Positions 1 to 11,880 are shown, counted from the first letter of the stretch. The stretch is DNA of 64,000 bases from Siderastrea radians (GCA_964017195.1 OZ024896.1:26883430-26947429); one strand, 5' to 3'. Numbers and translations are program-made. Notes: generated from the sequence alone by a model not told the origin.

Positions 1-1154
1 ATCTTCAGCTGCGGAAGTTTTCGACTTTCCACGAGGCAAAGGTGTTGTCCCTTGCTGGATGTCAAGGACGTAATCTGTAGCTGCGAACGGATTTAACTTC
101 GGACGTTGCGCTGGCTCTGGAGGCATTTGTTTTCCAGGAACATTGTGAAAAACAGCAGAATCACTGACGTCGGCTGCGATAGTCGATGTTACACCAGGAG
201 TAACGAAGGCACTTGACACGGTGCGAAAAGACGGCTCAGAAAACAGAATTTCTTTAACACGAAAGGTTTCCGAAGGCAATTTCGGCGGAGGACTCAAATC
301 TTCTTTGTCGCCACTCTCAAATTCTGCGTATACGCGTTCACGGACTTGGGCGAGCGCTAATTGTTCTTCTAAACGTAGCCTCTCAATTCTCTTCTCTAAC
401 TCTTGCCTGCGTTCCAACATTGCAACTTTCGCCATCAACTCGGCGGCTTTCGCCTTTTCTTTGGCTCTACTTGTAGCGATTGAAGGTCTTGAGGACGTGC
501 CCAAACGATGCGACGTTCGGGCTTTACCTCGGTGTAAGAACCTGTGAAACTCACGGATGACGTAAAACAAAGGAAACAAAAACATTTAAAACAATACCGT
601 ACAGCAAAACAAACGCTAGCAAACAAAGAAAATCTTGTCAGGTTCTTACACCGAGGTAAACCCGACGTTCGACTGTGTTTTGAACTGGTTTGCGATTTAA
701 CTTCCAAGCTATGCTCGATTGTCTCTTTCGCAGACGAAATCCAGCGTACGGTTTTCTCAATAAAATCATATATCTGCTTGCTCTGGTCGGCATACCAATC
801 GTTAGCCACGTTCAGCTCTTCATCAGTCTCAAGATCGCCTAATAGTGCAGCGACGCTTCCTTTAAATTCTTCTACAGTAACACGAAATGAAGTGAGATTC
901 CTTTCAACAACATTCACGTTTTCCTCGTTAGTTGCCAAAGAATCAATTTCGTTAATCTGCCGTTGCACTCTTTTTCCAATAGAATGACAGTCTGTCCATC
1001 GAAGATGAGCGATGTAAGCCTTTCCTTTTTCGGTGCGCTGCCTTCGTCTAGATACTCCGTTTACTCGAACAGCGTCCGTAGATTCCAAACTGTCATAATC
1101 CATTCCAATTTGTTCCTGAATATTTTGGCTCCCGGTATTCGCAGTTGGATCCAT
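1..1154 (-). pseudogene. LTR-retrotransposon Gag-like gene, 5' part, broken by an insertion; runs off the window
   Basis: The ATG is at 1154 on the minus strand. The frame is open to about 672, is interrupted by a 143-bp element with a duplicated 9-bp target, and continues open in the matching frame from about 510 to base 1. The visible protein has a Thr/Asp-rich N-terminus, a charged helical middle, a Ser/Arg/Thr-rich linker and then a strongly charged Ala/Glu/Lys/Arg helix that looks like a coiled coil (coded by about 300-460). It ends in a Pro-rich region cut by the window edge. From memory this layout resembles the N-terminal part of Gag-like proteins in cnidarian BEL/Pao retrotransposons, where protease and reverse transcriptase follow. 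Those domains would lie outside the window, so the family call is tentative. The insertion plus its target copy adds 152 bp, not a multiple of three, so the gene as it stands is frame-shifted and ends early. I found no convincing LTR or primer-binding site at 1155-1860. Confidence 0.5.
520..662. mobile_element. Small inverted-repeat element (MITE) inside the Gag-like gene
   Basis: The element begins GGCTTTACCTCGGTGTAAG and ends with the near-exact reverse complement, so the terminal inverted repeats are about 25 bp with one indel. It is flanked by the direct repeat CGACGTTCG at 511-519 and 663-671. Removing the element and one target copy makes the two coding pieces of the host retroelement collinear, which confirms the borders. 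A target duplication of 8-9 bp fits hAT or Mutator-like transposons; the exact length is uncertain because the element's end base is ambiguous. No coding capacity. Confidence 0.8.
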
Positions 1155-4100
1155 AACGTTTCAACAAATGTGACTGCCATACATTTCCAGACGCGTACCG
1201 TATGTTCACAAGTTTATTCGCCAATCGACGAAATACGAGTAACACGGTTAAATACGAAGAGATACGGTTGCTAAAAAAACAAACACGAAAATAACAAGTT
1301 ACGATAAAATAAAATGAAAAGAAAGCGACAAGAAAATAAACGATACTATAAAGACAACAAGAAAAGACACTTACAAACGTTGTATGGCTACGGGAACAAA
1401 CGATCAGAAATTAAAATCCTAAAGATGCGATCGGACGTAGTGAACGATATTAAACCTTAAAGACGAATGGCCAAACTAACGGTGAAACTTACACGAATAA
1501 CCAAACGAAACAAAGCGAAGTTATGCATAAAATACCTAACAGAATATAAATGGCACGAAAACACGAAAGCGAACGAAAACAATGAAATAACGAAAACAAA
1601 GAAATAACATGCAAAATAACATTAATGAGACAAAGTCAAATGCGGGAGCAACACCTTGAGGTATACGAAAGGATAAGGTATATGAATGGGGTACCATTTT
1701 GGTAAAAAAAAAGAGTATGTTAAAGGGTGAGTGTATGAACCTCCGTGCGGAGCCTCCCGGAATAAAACTTTATTGAGTACCCCTATCCCCCGGGACTAAG
1801 AACTCTTAGGGATTGTCTCAAGGAATGTAAATTAGTATACATATCTCCCACTTCCCCAAAATGTTAAGATGGTAATGTTTTTAATAACACTGCTTGTATG
1901 CAACACAAATTTCTTCTGCCACTTTGAAAACTTATAACAAGGATACTACATGTGTAGTAACTTAACCAGACCCTACAGAACTCCTATCCTAATCTCCTTT
2001 TTAAGTGGAATTATCTATTTATGTTGGCTATTGTACGTATACAAGCAAGCCTGGTAAGCGGACCACATGGGAAGCATGCTTACCCTCGCTTATGATTTAA
2101 AATTGTGCTTTGATCAGGTAAGAATAAGGTAAGAAGACCGCAGAGAACTGCGCCATCATCGAGGTAGCTCTCCAACAAGTGGGGATTTTGTGCCCTTCTC
2201 AAAACAAAGGAAAAATTACGAAGAAACCGATGGAGAGGACAGTGACCACCACAATAGGTACAACTTCAGAAGAGGAATCCCACTGAGGTCGCCTCATTGT
2301 TCTCGTGACTAGTAGATGGATGTGCGTGAAAACGTACTTCCGATCTTCCTTAGTGAGGCAACAGCACTGAACATATTGAAACCGGAGATCACAAGATCCT
2401 ACCTGATGGGAAATCATTGTATGATAAAGCAAAACAGTGCTACGCACGCAGGTTGCAGGAACTGGTCTTAAAGCAAACCCATCCTTAAAAAACCCCAATG
2501 AAACCCAACCAGGCCAACATACGTTGGCACAGGGATGGGCTCTTAAGTCTAATAAGTCAAGATCATCCTCTAACGAAAAGCAGAAAGATTTTCTAAATAG
2601 AATATCGCGAAAAGGGGGAGAAGACAGACATGAAAGCAAACCCAGAAAATGTTGCAAAGGCGATGACGGGAACTCTACAAAATGAAGAAAATGAGCGCGT
2701 GTTTCAACTATCTGATTTTTTAACTCCCCAGCAAGTGGCCTCCTATTTTAGCAGAATGCCCAACTTGCAAAAAAACAATGTCTCCAGTTAATGACGAATG
2801 AAGAGAGTTGGGAGAGATTGCGTCGGACTCAAGACTTGGATGAAAAATTACTTCGTAGAAGCCGCAGTTGAGCACGCCTCCAGCTGCTGCGATAAGCAAT
2901 AAGATTCCGGTCAGCGGTACACCAAACAATCGTAAACATTCAATCTTTCAATTCTCGTGTACGAGTAAGAAGAATGTTATGAAATAATGTGATAGTTTAA
3001 TACTTTGAACTTGCTTAAAATTCGAAAGAACAAGCCAGTTGACCTTAAACAGTATTCTGAGCAGCGTGACAAAAATGGATACCGGAAAGACTCGAAGTAC
3101 TCATGTCACGAAATCCAACATGGCGGCGAGAGCAGAATTGGTTGAGTATCGAGTGATGTTTGCTTCTCTGGGAGCTGTTTGTAGTGTTTTGGTTGATCTG
3201 TTGGCGGTTGCAGCAAACTGGATAGAAGATCCTTGTAAACGAAACCATTTGCAGCTGCTGCAAGGATGAGAACTGAACCCTTGATCCGGCGATAATAATC
3301 GTCGTGACCAAAATGGAACCTTGAAGGATCTCTGAATTCGGCGCGACTTGAGGTTGGCGCTAAGGCCGCTCTTGAACTGACTACTTTACAAAATGGTACG
3401 TCAGACAACAATTGTTTCTTATAAAGCTTATTTATTTAGTTTAGTGGACTATCCAGTTTATATTTACAGTTTTCTCAACCGGTTAACTGAGTACTGTTTT
3501 CGCATAAATTAACAGTCCCCAACGTGAGTGTGATGTTGAAAAATTAATATTTCTCAATTCGCGTAATATTATCCTACAAAAGGGAAATAATAGCAATCTA
3601 TAGATGATAAAGAAACAGCATGATGGTATATAACTGCTGTAGCATTCATTAAGTTCTAACAAGTGGCCACTTAAAATAGTAGAAAATTGTCATATTACCT
3701 AAGGTGCCTGTTTTAAATCACATGCCCTGCAAAAACAACTTGAGTGCCCGCGGACTTTTAAGCATCAAAAGATTAAGAAAGGATCAAATATTTATTTACA
3801 ACTTCGAATTTGATCAAAATATGAATACCAGTTAGATTTTGTTGTAGTCAAAGATGTCTCATTTTTTCAAAAGTAGAGTTCCCCCCTTACTAAGAATGCA
3901 GGGCCAGGGGTCCCCCCGGGACCAAAGAAAAAATCTAATAACATTTTTGTAAAGTCGAAGGATGATAGGTTGCTAGGATGTGAAAAGAATTTCAACCAGT
4001 CTCTTGTGCTTTGATAATATTAGCTAACAAAAAAGTCCATTTTCGGGGATTAAAACATCAAAAAAAAAATGCATTTTTGGGCATGAACCTCCCCCCCTGA

Positions 4101-4552
4101 TACCAAGTTCGGTTTATCACGAGAAATGAAAAAATACCATCATGATTACTTCCACCCGAAGGACTAACTTCACACAAAAAATGAAAGGAAGTTTATTTTG
4201 ACCATTTCCAATTTTGCTCAAACCTTAGCGACATTTGCTCTTAGAATGTGAACAAAGAACACGTCATGGCGCATTAGTTTGGGACTGTATAGACTGACAG
4301 CTTTTATCACACTTGGTCGCTCTAGATGCACTGTTAGTTACTTAAGAAGAGATAGTTTTTGTGTGAGGCTTCCCTCCTCTTACAAATGAGCCGTGCAGTC
4401 CCTGCCGCAAGATTTTTCATTATTTCGCTGAGCGTTAAGTTAATGTCGAGTTGTGATTTTCATTCAGCACGCGTTTTCTTGAAAACACTCATGTTGAAAG
4501 GCTTATGAAAGCCTTGTTTGCTCGAAAATGTCTATGTTATTGTAAAAATCAA
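1155..4552. other. Non-coding stretch, no gene recognised apart from one short coding fossil
   Basis: No long or recognisable reading frame is visible. 1300-1640 is an A-rich stretch and 3840-4110 contains several C and A runs. A possible LTR or 5' leader of the broken retroelement could lie at 1155-1860, but I see no paired LTR in the window to prove it. Confidence 0.4.
2630..2791 (+). pseudogene. Short coding fossil with a TPQQVASYFSRM motif
   Basis: A 53-codon frame runs from ATG 2630 to TAA 2789-2791. Its end reads VFQLSDFLTPQQVASYFSRM, which I recall as a recurrent motif at the C-terminal side of uncharacterised cnidarian proteins. That is memory only. No neighbouring exon in frame was found, so it is either one exon of an unrecognised gene or a remnant. 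The function is unknown. Confidence 0.25.
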
Positions 4553-4715
4553 AATTGACCGCGCGCACTTTTCCATTGCCTGTATTCTTATTGATCATAG
4601 AAGTGACGCCAAGAAATGTTCAATACTTTGCCGTCAACCCACTCGCTTTTGAATATTTTATGACGTCATTTCTATGATCAATAAGAGTACAGACAATGGA
4701 AAATTGCGGTCAATT
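4553..4715. repeat. Foldback element (about 55-bp inverted arms)
   Basis: The left arm (4553-4608) starts AATTGACCGC and contains TTCTTATTGATCATAGAA. The right arm (4662-4715) is its imperfect reverse complement and ends GGTCAATT. The loop is about 53 bp. This is the typical form of a short non-autonomous DNA element. No clear target duplication was found. Confidence 0.6.
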
Positions 4716-5070
4716 CGTTAATTATCATATATAAGAACTGTAGAGTTAGGATTTACCTGTACCTGTATCTATCTACTCTGAGCCAAGCTGGCGCATAAGG
4801 CCTCGAATAAAGGTTTAAATGTATAGAAAATCATCGCAGGTATGTAGGCAACTTTTGCGAATAGAAAGCCAGGAAAAACTCACGCTCGTATGGGATTGGC
4901 ACCCATGAATCTATGAATCTGGAGTTCTATGTTTCGTTATTGTTATCACGAAGAACGCCCCGTTCGTGTAGGAAAATTCATTCAGTATGACGGGTGTGGA
5001 ATACTAGCAAAGGCTGGTTCAACACTATCTGTGTGAAGAGTTTTCCATTAATTCTCCCTGTAATTACTTA

Positions 5071-5073
5071 CAG
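5071..5073 (+). other. Probable 3' splice site before the sulfotransferase CDS
   Basis: A pyrimidine-rich stretch followed by CAG, five bases before the start codon. The same CAG-GAAC(A/G)-ATG arrangement precedes the other two copies (at 19806-19811 and 38676-38683), so it is kept by selection or by recent duplication. Confidence 0.5.
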
Positions 5074-5078
5074 GAACA

Positions 5079-6329
5079 ATGGGATACCTCAGAAGGTTTT
5101 GGAACAGAATAATTTGGGTCATTATGGCTGTCGTCCTGCAAGTTCTTCTCATCCTACTTAGTACCCGGAACAAGACAACCGAAGTAAGACAAACCAAGGA
5201 ACACCGATGGAGGGAAGCAATTAGAGAGAAAACAGGGAGGCATATGACAAACAAGACAAGGGAGGCTGAGTCTAATGCAAACAAACCAAGGCTGAATGTC
5301 ATCATTTTGACGCACATGAGTTCAGGATCGACTTTTCTCGGAAATATGTTTAACTTACACCCAGACGTATTTTATCTTTATGAGCCCCTCAACGAGCTAA
5401 GGGTGGTAGTTCATGGCGATCGGAGAGACTTGGGTGAGTGGAATGTCTTGGATGAGAAAGCAGGAGAAGCATACAGGACTGACTTTTCCAATTTGCTGCG
5501 AAACGTTTTCACATGTAACTTTCCAGGAAATGAAACAATCGATAACCTTTTTCCTAGTTGGTTACGAAAATGGAAAAACTTCCTGGCATGGAGAAGCACA
5601 GACACACCATTTACCAAGGAAACAGTCAGGGAGGCCCTCAAGTCAAGAAAAATCACAGTTACCAAAATCATGCAAACACGACTGCCGGGTGAAATTGGAA
5701 TACGTGAATTGCAGCGGGTCTGTAGCTCTGAACCCAATAACTTTGAGTGTATGATAATTCACCTTGTCCGGGATCCTCGAGCTGTTATATCTTCTTTAAT
5801 AAATAACAAGTTTTATATGCCACATGGGCCTAGAAGGGAGCTTATTACCACAAAAAACACAACACTTGAAGGAAAAGAGATGATAAGGCACAATTCAGAA
5901 ATCTTATGTTCATTAGTCGAAAACAATTTAAACTACGTAAATAAGGAATGGTCGAACTGGTTTAGAGGTCGCTACATCTTGGTTCGTTACGAAGACACTG
6001 CTAAAGATTTGGTTAACACAGTTTTGAAGATGTACAATTTTACCGGTCTTCCCATGGTTACTTCCATCAACAACTGGATTCGTGAAGGTATACAGCCCCC
6101 TAGTGTTAGAAATCGCAATCCTTCTTTCGTGATTTCTAACGATAATTCCGAAAGAATCGAAAAATGGAGATTTCGCCTTGACACCACCCAAGTATCCAAG
6201 TTTGAGGAAAGGTGCTGGCCTCTGATGTACATGATGGGATACATTTCTATAAATGGCTCTTATCGTCTTCTTCATGATACCAGTCAAAAGTTGTGGACTG
6301 ACAAAAAGCCATTCCCTTCTCTTCGCTAA
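5079..6329 (+). CDS. Carbohydrate sulfotransferase (CHST1/3-like), copy 1
   Basis: A 416-aa type II Golgi membrane enzyme, predicted to transfer sulfate from PAPS to a sugar 6-hydroxyl of glycans (Gal, GalNAc or GlcNAc; the acceptor cannot be told from sequence). It has a short basic cytosolic tail, a single membrane anchor at residues 11-28, a charged stem, then the 5'-phosphosulfate loop around THMSSGSTFLGNMF (78-91) and the 3'-phosphate motif LVRDPRAVISSL (229-240). Several N-glycosylation sequons (NET, NTT, NFT, NGS) fit a lumenal domain. Length is normal for the family. The ATG at 5079 is chosen because it lies just after a good 3' splice site (TTACTTACAG ending at 5073) that is conserved, with about 130 bp of upstream sequence, in the two paralogues. 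So the whole CDS is one exon and a 5' UTR exon probably lies upstream. No premature stops. Confidence 0.9.
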   Translation: MGYLRRFWNRIIWVIMAVVLQVLLILLSTRNKTTEVRQTKEHRWREAIREKTGRHMTNKTREAESNANKPRLNVIILTHMSSGSTFLGNMFNLHPDVFYLYEPLNELRVVVHGDRRDLGEWNVLDEKAGEAYRTDFSNLLRNVFTCNFPGNETIDNLFPSWLRKWKNFLAWRSTDTPFTKETVREALKSRKITVTKIMQTRLPGEIGIRELQRVCSSEPNNFECMIIHLVRDPRAVISSLINNKFYMPHGPRRELITTKNTTLEGKEMIRHNSEILCSLVENNLNYVNKEWSNWFRGRYILVRYEDTAKDLVNTVLKMYNFTGLPMVTSINNWIREGIQPPSVRNRNPSFVISNDNSERIEKWRFRLDTTQVSKFEERCWPLMYMMGYISINGSYRLLHDTSQKLWTDKKPFPSLR

Positions 6330-6952
6330 GAGTGGAAAATTCCGTCACAGTTTCACTTCAGAAAAAGTTAAAGCAAAGTGCACCACAGGAAAGTACTGGA
6401 CTGGCGTTTAACATTATATTAAAAGTACTGAGATTCACTTTAGACGAAGCCAGTGGGTTAAAGGAGCAGTGTAAAAGGGATTTTTCTCCCGCTTGTGACA
6501 CTTTGAAAAGCCAATAGCCACATTTAGATAAATGAAAAGATAAAAATAATGCTCCGTTTCTTGGTCAGACACCACACTAATTCACTGAGAGTATTTATAC
6601 GTGTCTTTTGCCATCGATGGCCTGGCTGGAAATGGATTACAGGCTTAAAAACGTTCAGCGAACGTTTTCCAGTTTTGCCGTGCTTGTCTCTTGCAAAACT
6701 CTTTAAAAAACATATTGCGGTTTGCACAATAAAAAAAATTGCGGTTTGCACTCCTTTCGAAAATACACTTGATATCTTCCAAGAACATTTTGTGTGTGAG
6801 CAGAGGCATTCAATCACAACTTTAGTAAAGTTTTTTACGAAACACGATCAAAAAAACCCCATGATACAGCACCTTTAAATCGTCCCTCAATGACGACAGG
6901 TATTCCGATTGGTTTCCGATGTTTCTCACTAGTGAAAAAAAATTGCAGTTAA

Positions 6953-7966
6953 AGAGCCAGTGTCACCCAAAGTGCTTTCCGCGGTTGTGTTTTTGTTTTG
7001 GAGTTTGGCTGGCGCGTTTGCTGGACGTTTCGCAAATTATACCCTGCCGCACTGGCCTTTCAGCAAGCTGGTATTTACAGTAGTAGCCTCTGAAAATAGT
7101 AATATCTTCACGCTAGATGTTACCGGAGAAAACAACTCTAGATCTGACTTTGTAGTCAGCGCGTATCGATCTCGATGGAGGTAAAACCAGAGTAGCCACT
7201 TCTACTCGATATAAAAATAATAAGACAAAAACAAGTAGCAAGAATGTTGACGTCTTCATCGCTAGATGTCACTGGAGAAAACTACTCAAGATCTGACTTT
7301 GCACTCAATGCGTATACATGAATCTATTACAGTCCGATCGATTGATTGCGCGATCGATCACATCGACCGATGTCGATGGACGCAAAACCAGAATAGCCAC
7401 TTGCACTTTTTGTAAAAATAAAACATAAACAGACAGTGAACACAAGGAATAATGAAGCAAAACAGCACAAGTTCATGACCATAAGCACTATTTTGGAGCG
7501 AGCCCGTAGCTATTGTTATTTTGTGGTAAATTAACGTTCCTTCTGTTTTCATTCGGCAACGAATGTAGCACTATTTCGGCAAACACAGTGTTAGTACTAT
7601 TGCTGAAACCCGTAGATGTTTTTCTTTTCCTCCGCTACTGATACACGGGCACCGTCAGCCGTACAACTTTGGCAGAGCCCGGAAGACTCGGACTTCGCCT
7701 CAACTTTCCTGAACCTACGAGGCATCCAATTTAAAGATCTCCTTCTCCACCGCGAAAACACTGCAGAATTCGGCCTGATATACAACGAAAACGATACGGC
7801 GACACTTAAATGTCAAGTCAAAATTCACACTAGTGCTTTCGGATCGCTAACAGCAGCGATGGAAGAAGATACAAATCAGACTGCACGACAATCAAGAAAA
7901 TGGCGTATTTCTCATATATGAAAATTGTACCTCGGCGCGCAAAGCAGTTTGGGTGACACTGGCTCT
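6953..7966. mobile_element. Non-autonomous piggyBac-like element (TTAA target)
   Basis: Perfect 19-bp terminal inverted repeats, AGAGCCAGTGTCACCCAAA at the left and its exact reverse complement at the right. They are flanked by TTAA at 6949-6952 and 7967-7970. A TTAA target duplication is the signature of piggyBac-type transposition. Inside, about 130 bp is repeated: sequence around 7110-7236 recurs at about 7256-7420, both with GCTAGATGT and AGATCTGACTTTG. No transposase frame is present, so it would depend on an enzyme supplied elsewhere. Confidence 0.85.
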
Positions 7967-7970
7967 TTAA

Positions 7971-9820
7971 AATAAAAGGATCTCAAGTAGAAAAGAAAAG
8001 ATTATAAACCTAGCACTTCCGTTGCCCTAAAGGAAGTTGAGGTTAGGTTGAGCCACGTGTCAGGTTAAAAATTTACGGCGATCGAAATTCAGTTTGCCGT
8101 TAGACATCTTTAAATATTCCGTTTTGACAGCTTTAAAATAAAGTTTAAACGCACATTTTCTTGAAATTTGTTGATGCGGGTTCTTAACCCTATTTTGCAT
8201 GGGCTTTTTTTGAGTTTCTGAGCCTGATGGGGGGGGCACTTCCCCCCTCCCTCCCCCAATAGATCTCGAAAAAGTATACACGCTCTTGTAATGAAACTTG
8301 GCACGTTTTTAGCACGTCATTAGCTTAACAGATAGGGTTTATAACGTGTCGATTATGACGTGTCGTGACGTCACAATGACGTCACAAAGCAGCCATTTTG
8401 AATTTTGAGGCAGCCATCTTGAATCCCTAACCTGCAGTCATACAGTTGACAATGACGACATCGAAAAATATATATATTTGTTCTAACAAACATACTTAAT
8501 CAAAACAAGCACAAAAAGTGAAAGTTTATCTTCTTCTTACAAACGAAGGGGAAAAAACTGAAAAAGAAAAACTGAAAAAAGACAGAAAATTGTCAAAATA
8601 CCTCCTGAATAGACTGTTGCTATGGAAACGTAAATCATCGTAACCACGTCATTGACACAGGAAAATTTTCTCTGATAAATTTCAGGAAAAGTCACGAGAT
8701 TTGATGATTATTCGTCTAGCCGTTTAAAAGTTATAATTCCTTAAAGTCAGGCGTGGGCACAATGCCCCCCTACCCCCCACCCCCCAGGCTAAATAGGGTT
8801 AAGTTCTTTGATTTTAAGTAACTATGCGTGTAAGAACTAGGCAATTCTCTATTGTTCTGCGGCATTTCGCTTTCCCCACATAAGATTGTTTAGATTTTCT
8901 TACTGAGAATACATCAACCTATGGACAACACGTTTTTGAAATAAAATGTACTGAAACTTTATTTTAAAGCGATATTTCTTTTGTGTTACAAGATTTTATC
9001 CAATCATGAGACTCCAAAACAATGGCCAAGAAAGGCTTCTAATTTTCCATGTTTCCCACATAGAAATTTTGCTGCATTAAAACTCAGAATAGTTTTCACT
9101 AAAAGGAAATCAATTAGTAAACTAGAGAGAAATAAATGCGCTACCTGATGAAGTGATAGTAGATTTTCATGTTTTAGCCAATGAGGTGGGCCGTTTCAAC
9201 AATATCACAATTAACACCTTTCTGCATTCCTTGCCGTTGGGTTGCCTAGTTCTTACTAAGACCATTACTTAATTTGTATCTTGGACTTTTTACTTGTATG
9301 TAGTTGATTGCATTTTGATTGTCAAGCTTCATGAACAAATAGTGAAGAGGTGCGCTCTATAAATGTATAACATCATCATCATTGTTATCGTTGCTGTTAT
9401 CTCATTGTCTTTGATAATTTGCGTTCAATTCTCGTACTTAAGGAAATGGCTACTAACAGCTTTGGAAACACTTACATTATTCAATTCAAATAATTTTCAA
9501 GAAAACAATACAAGTGAAAAGTGATTTCCGGTTTATTTTTATTTATTTATTTTTTTATGAACAAAAGCACAGATGCTTCCTCCCGGGTATACTCATAAAT
9601 AACAATTTGACCTCTTTTTTATCAATTAATTAATTAATTAACTAATCTATTTATTTATTTATTTATTTTAACCATAAAATAATTTAATATGACTCGAACT
9701 TTGTAGCCTTTATGTCAAGGTTGGATAGGCTCTTACTTTATTATCATTTTCCATTCACATGTTCAAATGCACTTTACAGCAACTAAGGAGTAAGATCGAA
9801 CGTCAACGTAACCGCCATTA
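7971..9820. other. Non-coding stretch with low-complexity tracts
   Basis: No gene recognised. It contains G/C homopolymer runs near 8228-8255 and 8766-8784, and ATTT/TTAA-type simple repeats at about 9535-9680. Confidence 0.5.
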
Positions 9821-10845
9821 TTACAGTCAACGCGCTTCACGCATGAACTTTCAACTTCAAATATTCATCGATTGGTTCAGTCTTCGATTTCATTCTTCGA
9901 AAAATTTAGCGATTCTTTGAAACTTGGATTCTATATTCGAAACACTAATTTAGCTATTCGAAATTGTTTTTGTAACATCGTAATAATAATTCAAACTTTC
10001 CGAACAAGAACTAAAAAGTTAGTTTTTTTAGATCAATTTTCCGGTATGTCACGCGTGATATTTTTATTGTTTTCAAGCCCGGCGCAAAAAATGGCGAGAA
10101 CATAAAGCCGAAAAAAATGACCCGTAAAGAAAAAATCGACAACAGTAATCCAAAGGAGAAAGAAAATCCAAAGGAGTCTCTAGTTTTAACAAGGCAACTA
10201 ATATTCTTTGGCTGAAGGTTTCGTGGCTCAATCGGAAACCCGCAGAAAATATAAACAACAACCGCCACAGTTTTATACCTGTAACGGTTTTCGCCGCGGT
10301 GTGTGGCGGTGTACATAGCTTTGCACATGATCGGAACACGAAAGTTTAGGTTTCCTAACTCCAAATGACAAGAAATTAGCTTGGGGGCTTTTACGATCCT
10401 GGTAAACCTTTGCCTTCTAATGCAAGGAACGAGTAAACCTTTGCCTTCCAATGCAACTGAACGAAATCGTTAACCTTTTCAATGCTGGATTGGGGTTGTC
10501 AGATGTTCTACGGAACACGAGAGTGCCAAAAGGAGCTGTTCATAAAATCGTCCTACACTATTCAGTCCACGCGACGACTCAGCCATTTTCTTTTGGAGCT
10601 AAAGATCCTTGATAACGGATGAGATCCCTGAAGTAATTGATTAGCACTTCTTCTGAGTGCACCATGTAAACGATTTCTGATGTTACGTGTGAACTTTCGA
10701 AGGATTGATTTCGTTCATCGAAAAAAATGGTTATCTTTCAATCTCTTTACAAGCATACGCTTATCCAATTAAAGAAAGGAATGCGCACGTGAAGAATGCA
10801 ATCTTCATTCCATGATCGTTCATGCGTGAAACGCGTTGACTGTAA
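9821..10845. mobile_element. DNA transposon family X, uninterrupted copy
   Basis: Ends are 28-bp terminal inverted repeats: TTACAGTCAACGCG at the left, and CGCGTTGACTGTAA at the right with one internal mismatch (C/T). The whole body is repeated in inverted order at 12263-19205: 9821-10110 matches 18890-19205, 10080-10530 matches 13330-13724, and 10590-10845 matches 12263-12530. No transposase frame and no clear target duplication. The superfamily is not identified. Confidence 0.7.
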
Positions 10846-11045
10846 GGGGCCGATTTAATACATGAGCCGGGCTGGTCCAGTTAGCAGGGCTGGCTCGGTG
10901 TACCGAGATGACTGCTCAGCCCGGTATTACATGAGGCAAGCCAGCCCGCCTGCGGCTAAATTTAGGAGCTGTCGTGTGAAAAGATGGCTACATCAAAGAG
11001 CATGCACCAAGTGTTTTTATTGTCGCCAATTCATTATTGTGGAAT

Positions 11046-11233
11046 TATGAATATATGAAATTCATATATTTGAACTGCGGAGTGAAGAAATAAATGTAAA
11101 GAAGATCCTCGCAGTTATTAACGCAACTTATGCAGTTGCGAAAAGAAAGCCTGAAAAAATCAGGCTTCCCGGGATTCGAACCCTGACCTCTGCGATACCG
11201 GTGCAGCGCTCTAACCAATTGAGCTAACAAGCC
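11046..11233 (-). mobile_element. tRNA-derived SINE, minus orientation
   Basis: The tRNA-like head is at 11163-11233 on the minus strand: acceptor start GGCTTG, A box TAGCTCAATTGG, B box GGTTCGAATCC, acceptor end AAGCC. The anticodon loop lacks U33 and the arms have mismatches, so it is not a working tRNA. The tail runs to about 11046 through GCAACTGCATAAGTTGC and CTTCTTTACATTTAT. The same head and tail recur at 11370 in the other direction. Confidence 0.75.
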
Positions 11234-11369
11234 AACTGGGAGCTGGTCATTAAATTGGTTCGAAATATACCCACTCCACAGTTCAAATATATGAATATCA
11301 TATATTCATAATTTCATCTTCATCTTTCCCGGGTATATTACGAACCAATTTAATGACCAGCTCCCAGTT

Positions 11370-11525
11370 GGCTTGTTAGCTCAATTGGTTAGAGCGCTGC
11401 ACTGGTATCGCAGAGGTCAGGGTTCGAATCCCGGCAAGCCTGATTTTTCCAGGCTTTCTTTTCGCAACTGCATAAGTTGCGTTAATAACTGCGAGGATCT
11501 TCTTTACATTTATTTCATTATTTTG
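11370..11525 (+). mobile_element. tRNA-derived SINE, plus orientation
   Basis: The head at 11370-11440 has a six-base-pair acceptor GGCTTG/CAAGCC, D stem GCTC/GAGC and loop CTGGTAT, which would read as a Thr (GGT) anticodon, plus B box GGTTCGAATCC. It lacks a proper discriminator position and has a mismatch in the anticodon and T stems. The tail matches the minus-strand copy. About 40 bp outside each head is also inverted (GAGCTGGTCATTAAATTGG on one side), so the pair forms a long interrupted palindrome. Confidence 0.75.
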
Positions 11526-11880
11526 GCGTATTATTTTCAGTTTTACGTAGCTTTATGGTCTGATAAACCTTTATGTGTTATATAGAAAGAGAAATATAAA
11601 TCTTCTGGTGAGCCATTTTGCTCTGAAGCGAAATTTCTGACGAGAAAGTGTTGTCCCGGCTAGCCGGGCTGGCCCGGCAATCGCGATTACATGGCAAATT
11701 TTCAGCCCGGCTAGCCGAGATCCCGGCATCGCGATACCGGGAACCCAGCTAGCCGGGCTGAGATTTTTCCATGTAATCGCAAAGTTGATTTTTAATATGT
11801 TTCACAGACGTACCGAGATCCTGGCAAACCGAGCCAGCCCGGCTAAGCGGGCCAGCCCGCCTCATGTAATCGGCCCCTAG

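Larger units (their letters stand above)
10846..11877. mobile_element. GGGGCCGATT-ended DNA element carrying two SINEs
   Basis: The left end reads GGGGCCGATT and is followed by ACATGAGCCGGGCTGG; the right end is the imperfect reverse complement, finishing AATCGGCCCC. The inner flanks are rich in palindromic CCGGCTAGCCGGG motifs (11650-11760). The element starts immediately after the end of family X copy 1, so the two insertions abut. Two oppositely oriented tRNA-derived SINEs occupy the centre. Confidence 0.6.

Noticed and set aside
435..671. Apparent continuation of the Gag-like protein with a Cys/Phe-rich segment
   Set aside because: This part is read through the inserted MITE and is not the original coding sequence.
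544..671. Insertion in gag as a spliced intron
   Set aside because: Borders look partly like splice sites, but inverted ends and a 9-bp target duplication explain it better.
11163..11440. Two functional tRNA-Thr genes
   Set aside because: Arms have mismatches, one copy lacks U33, and both are joined to the same SINE tail.
11045..11585. Protein frames starting MLAQLVRALH on both strands
   Set aside because: They are translations of the SINE head; such frames recur wherever this SINE is present.
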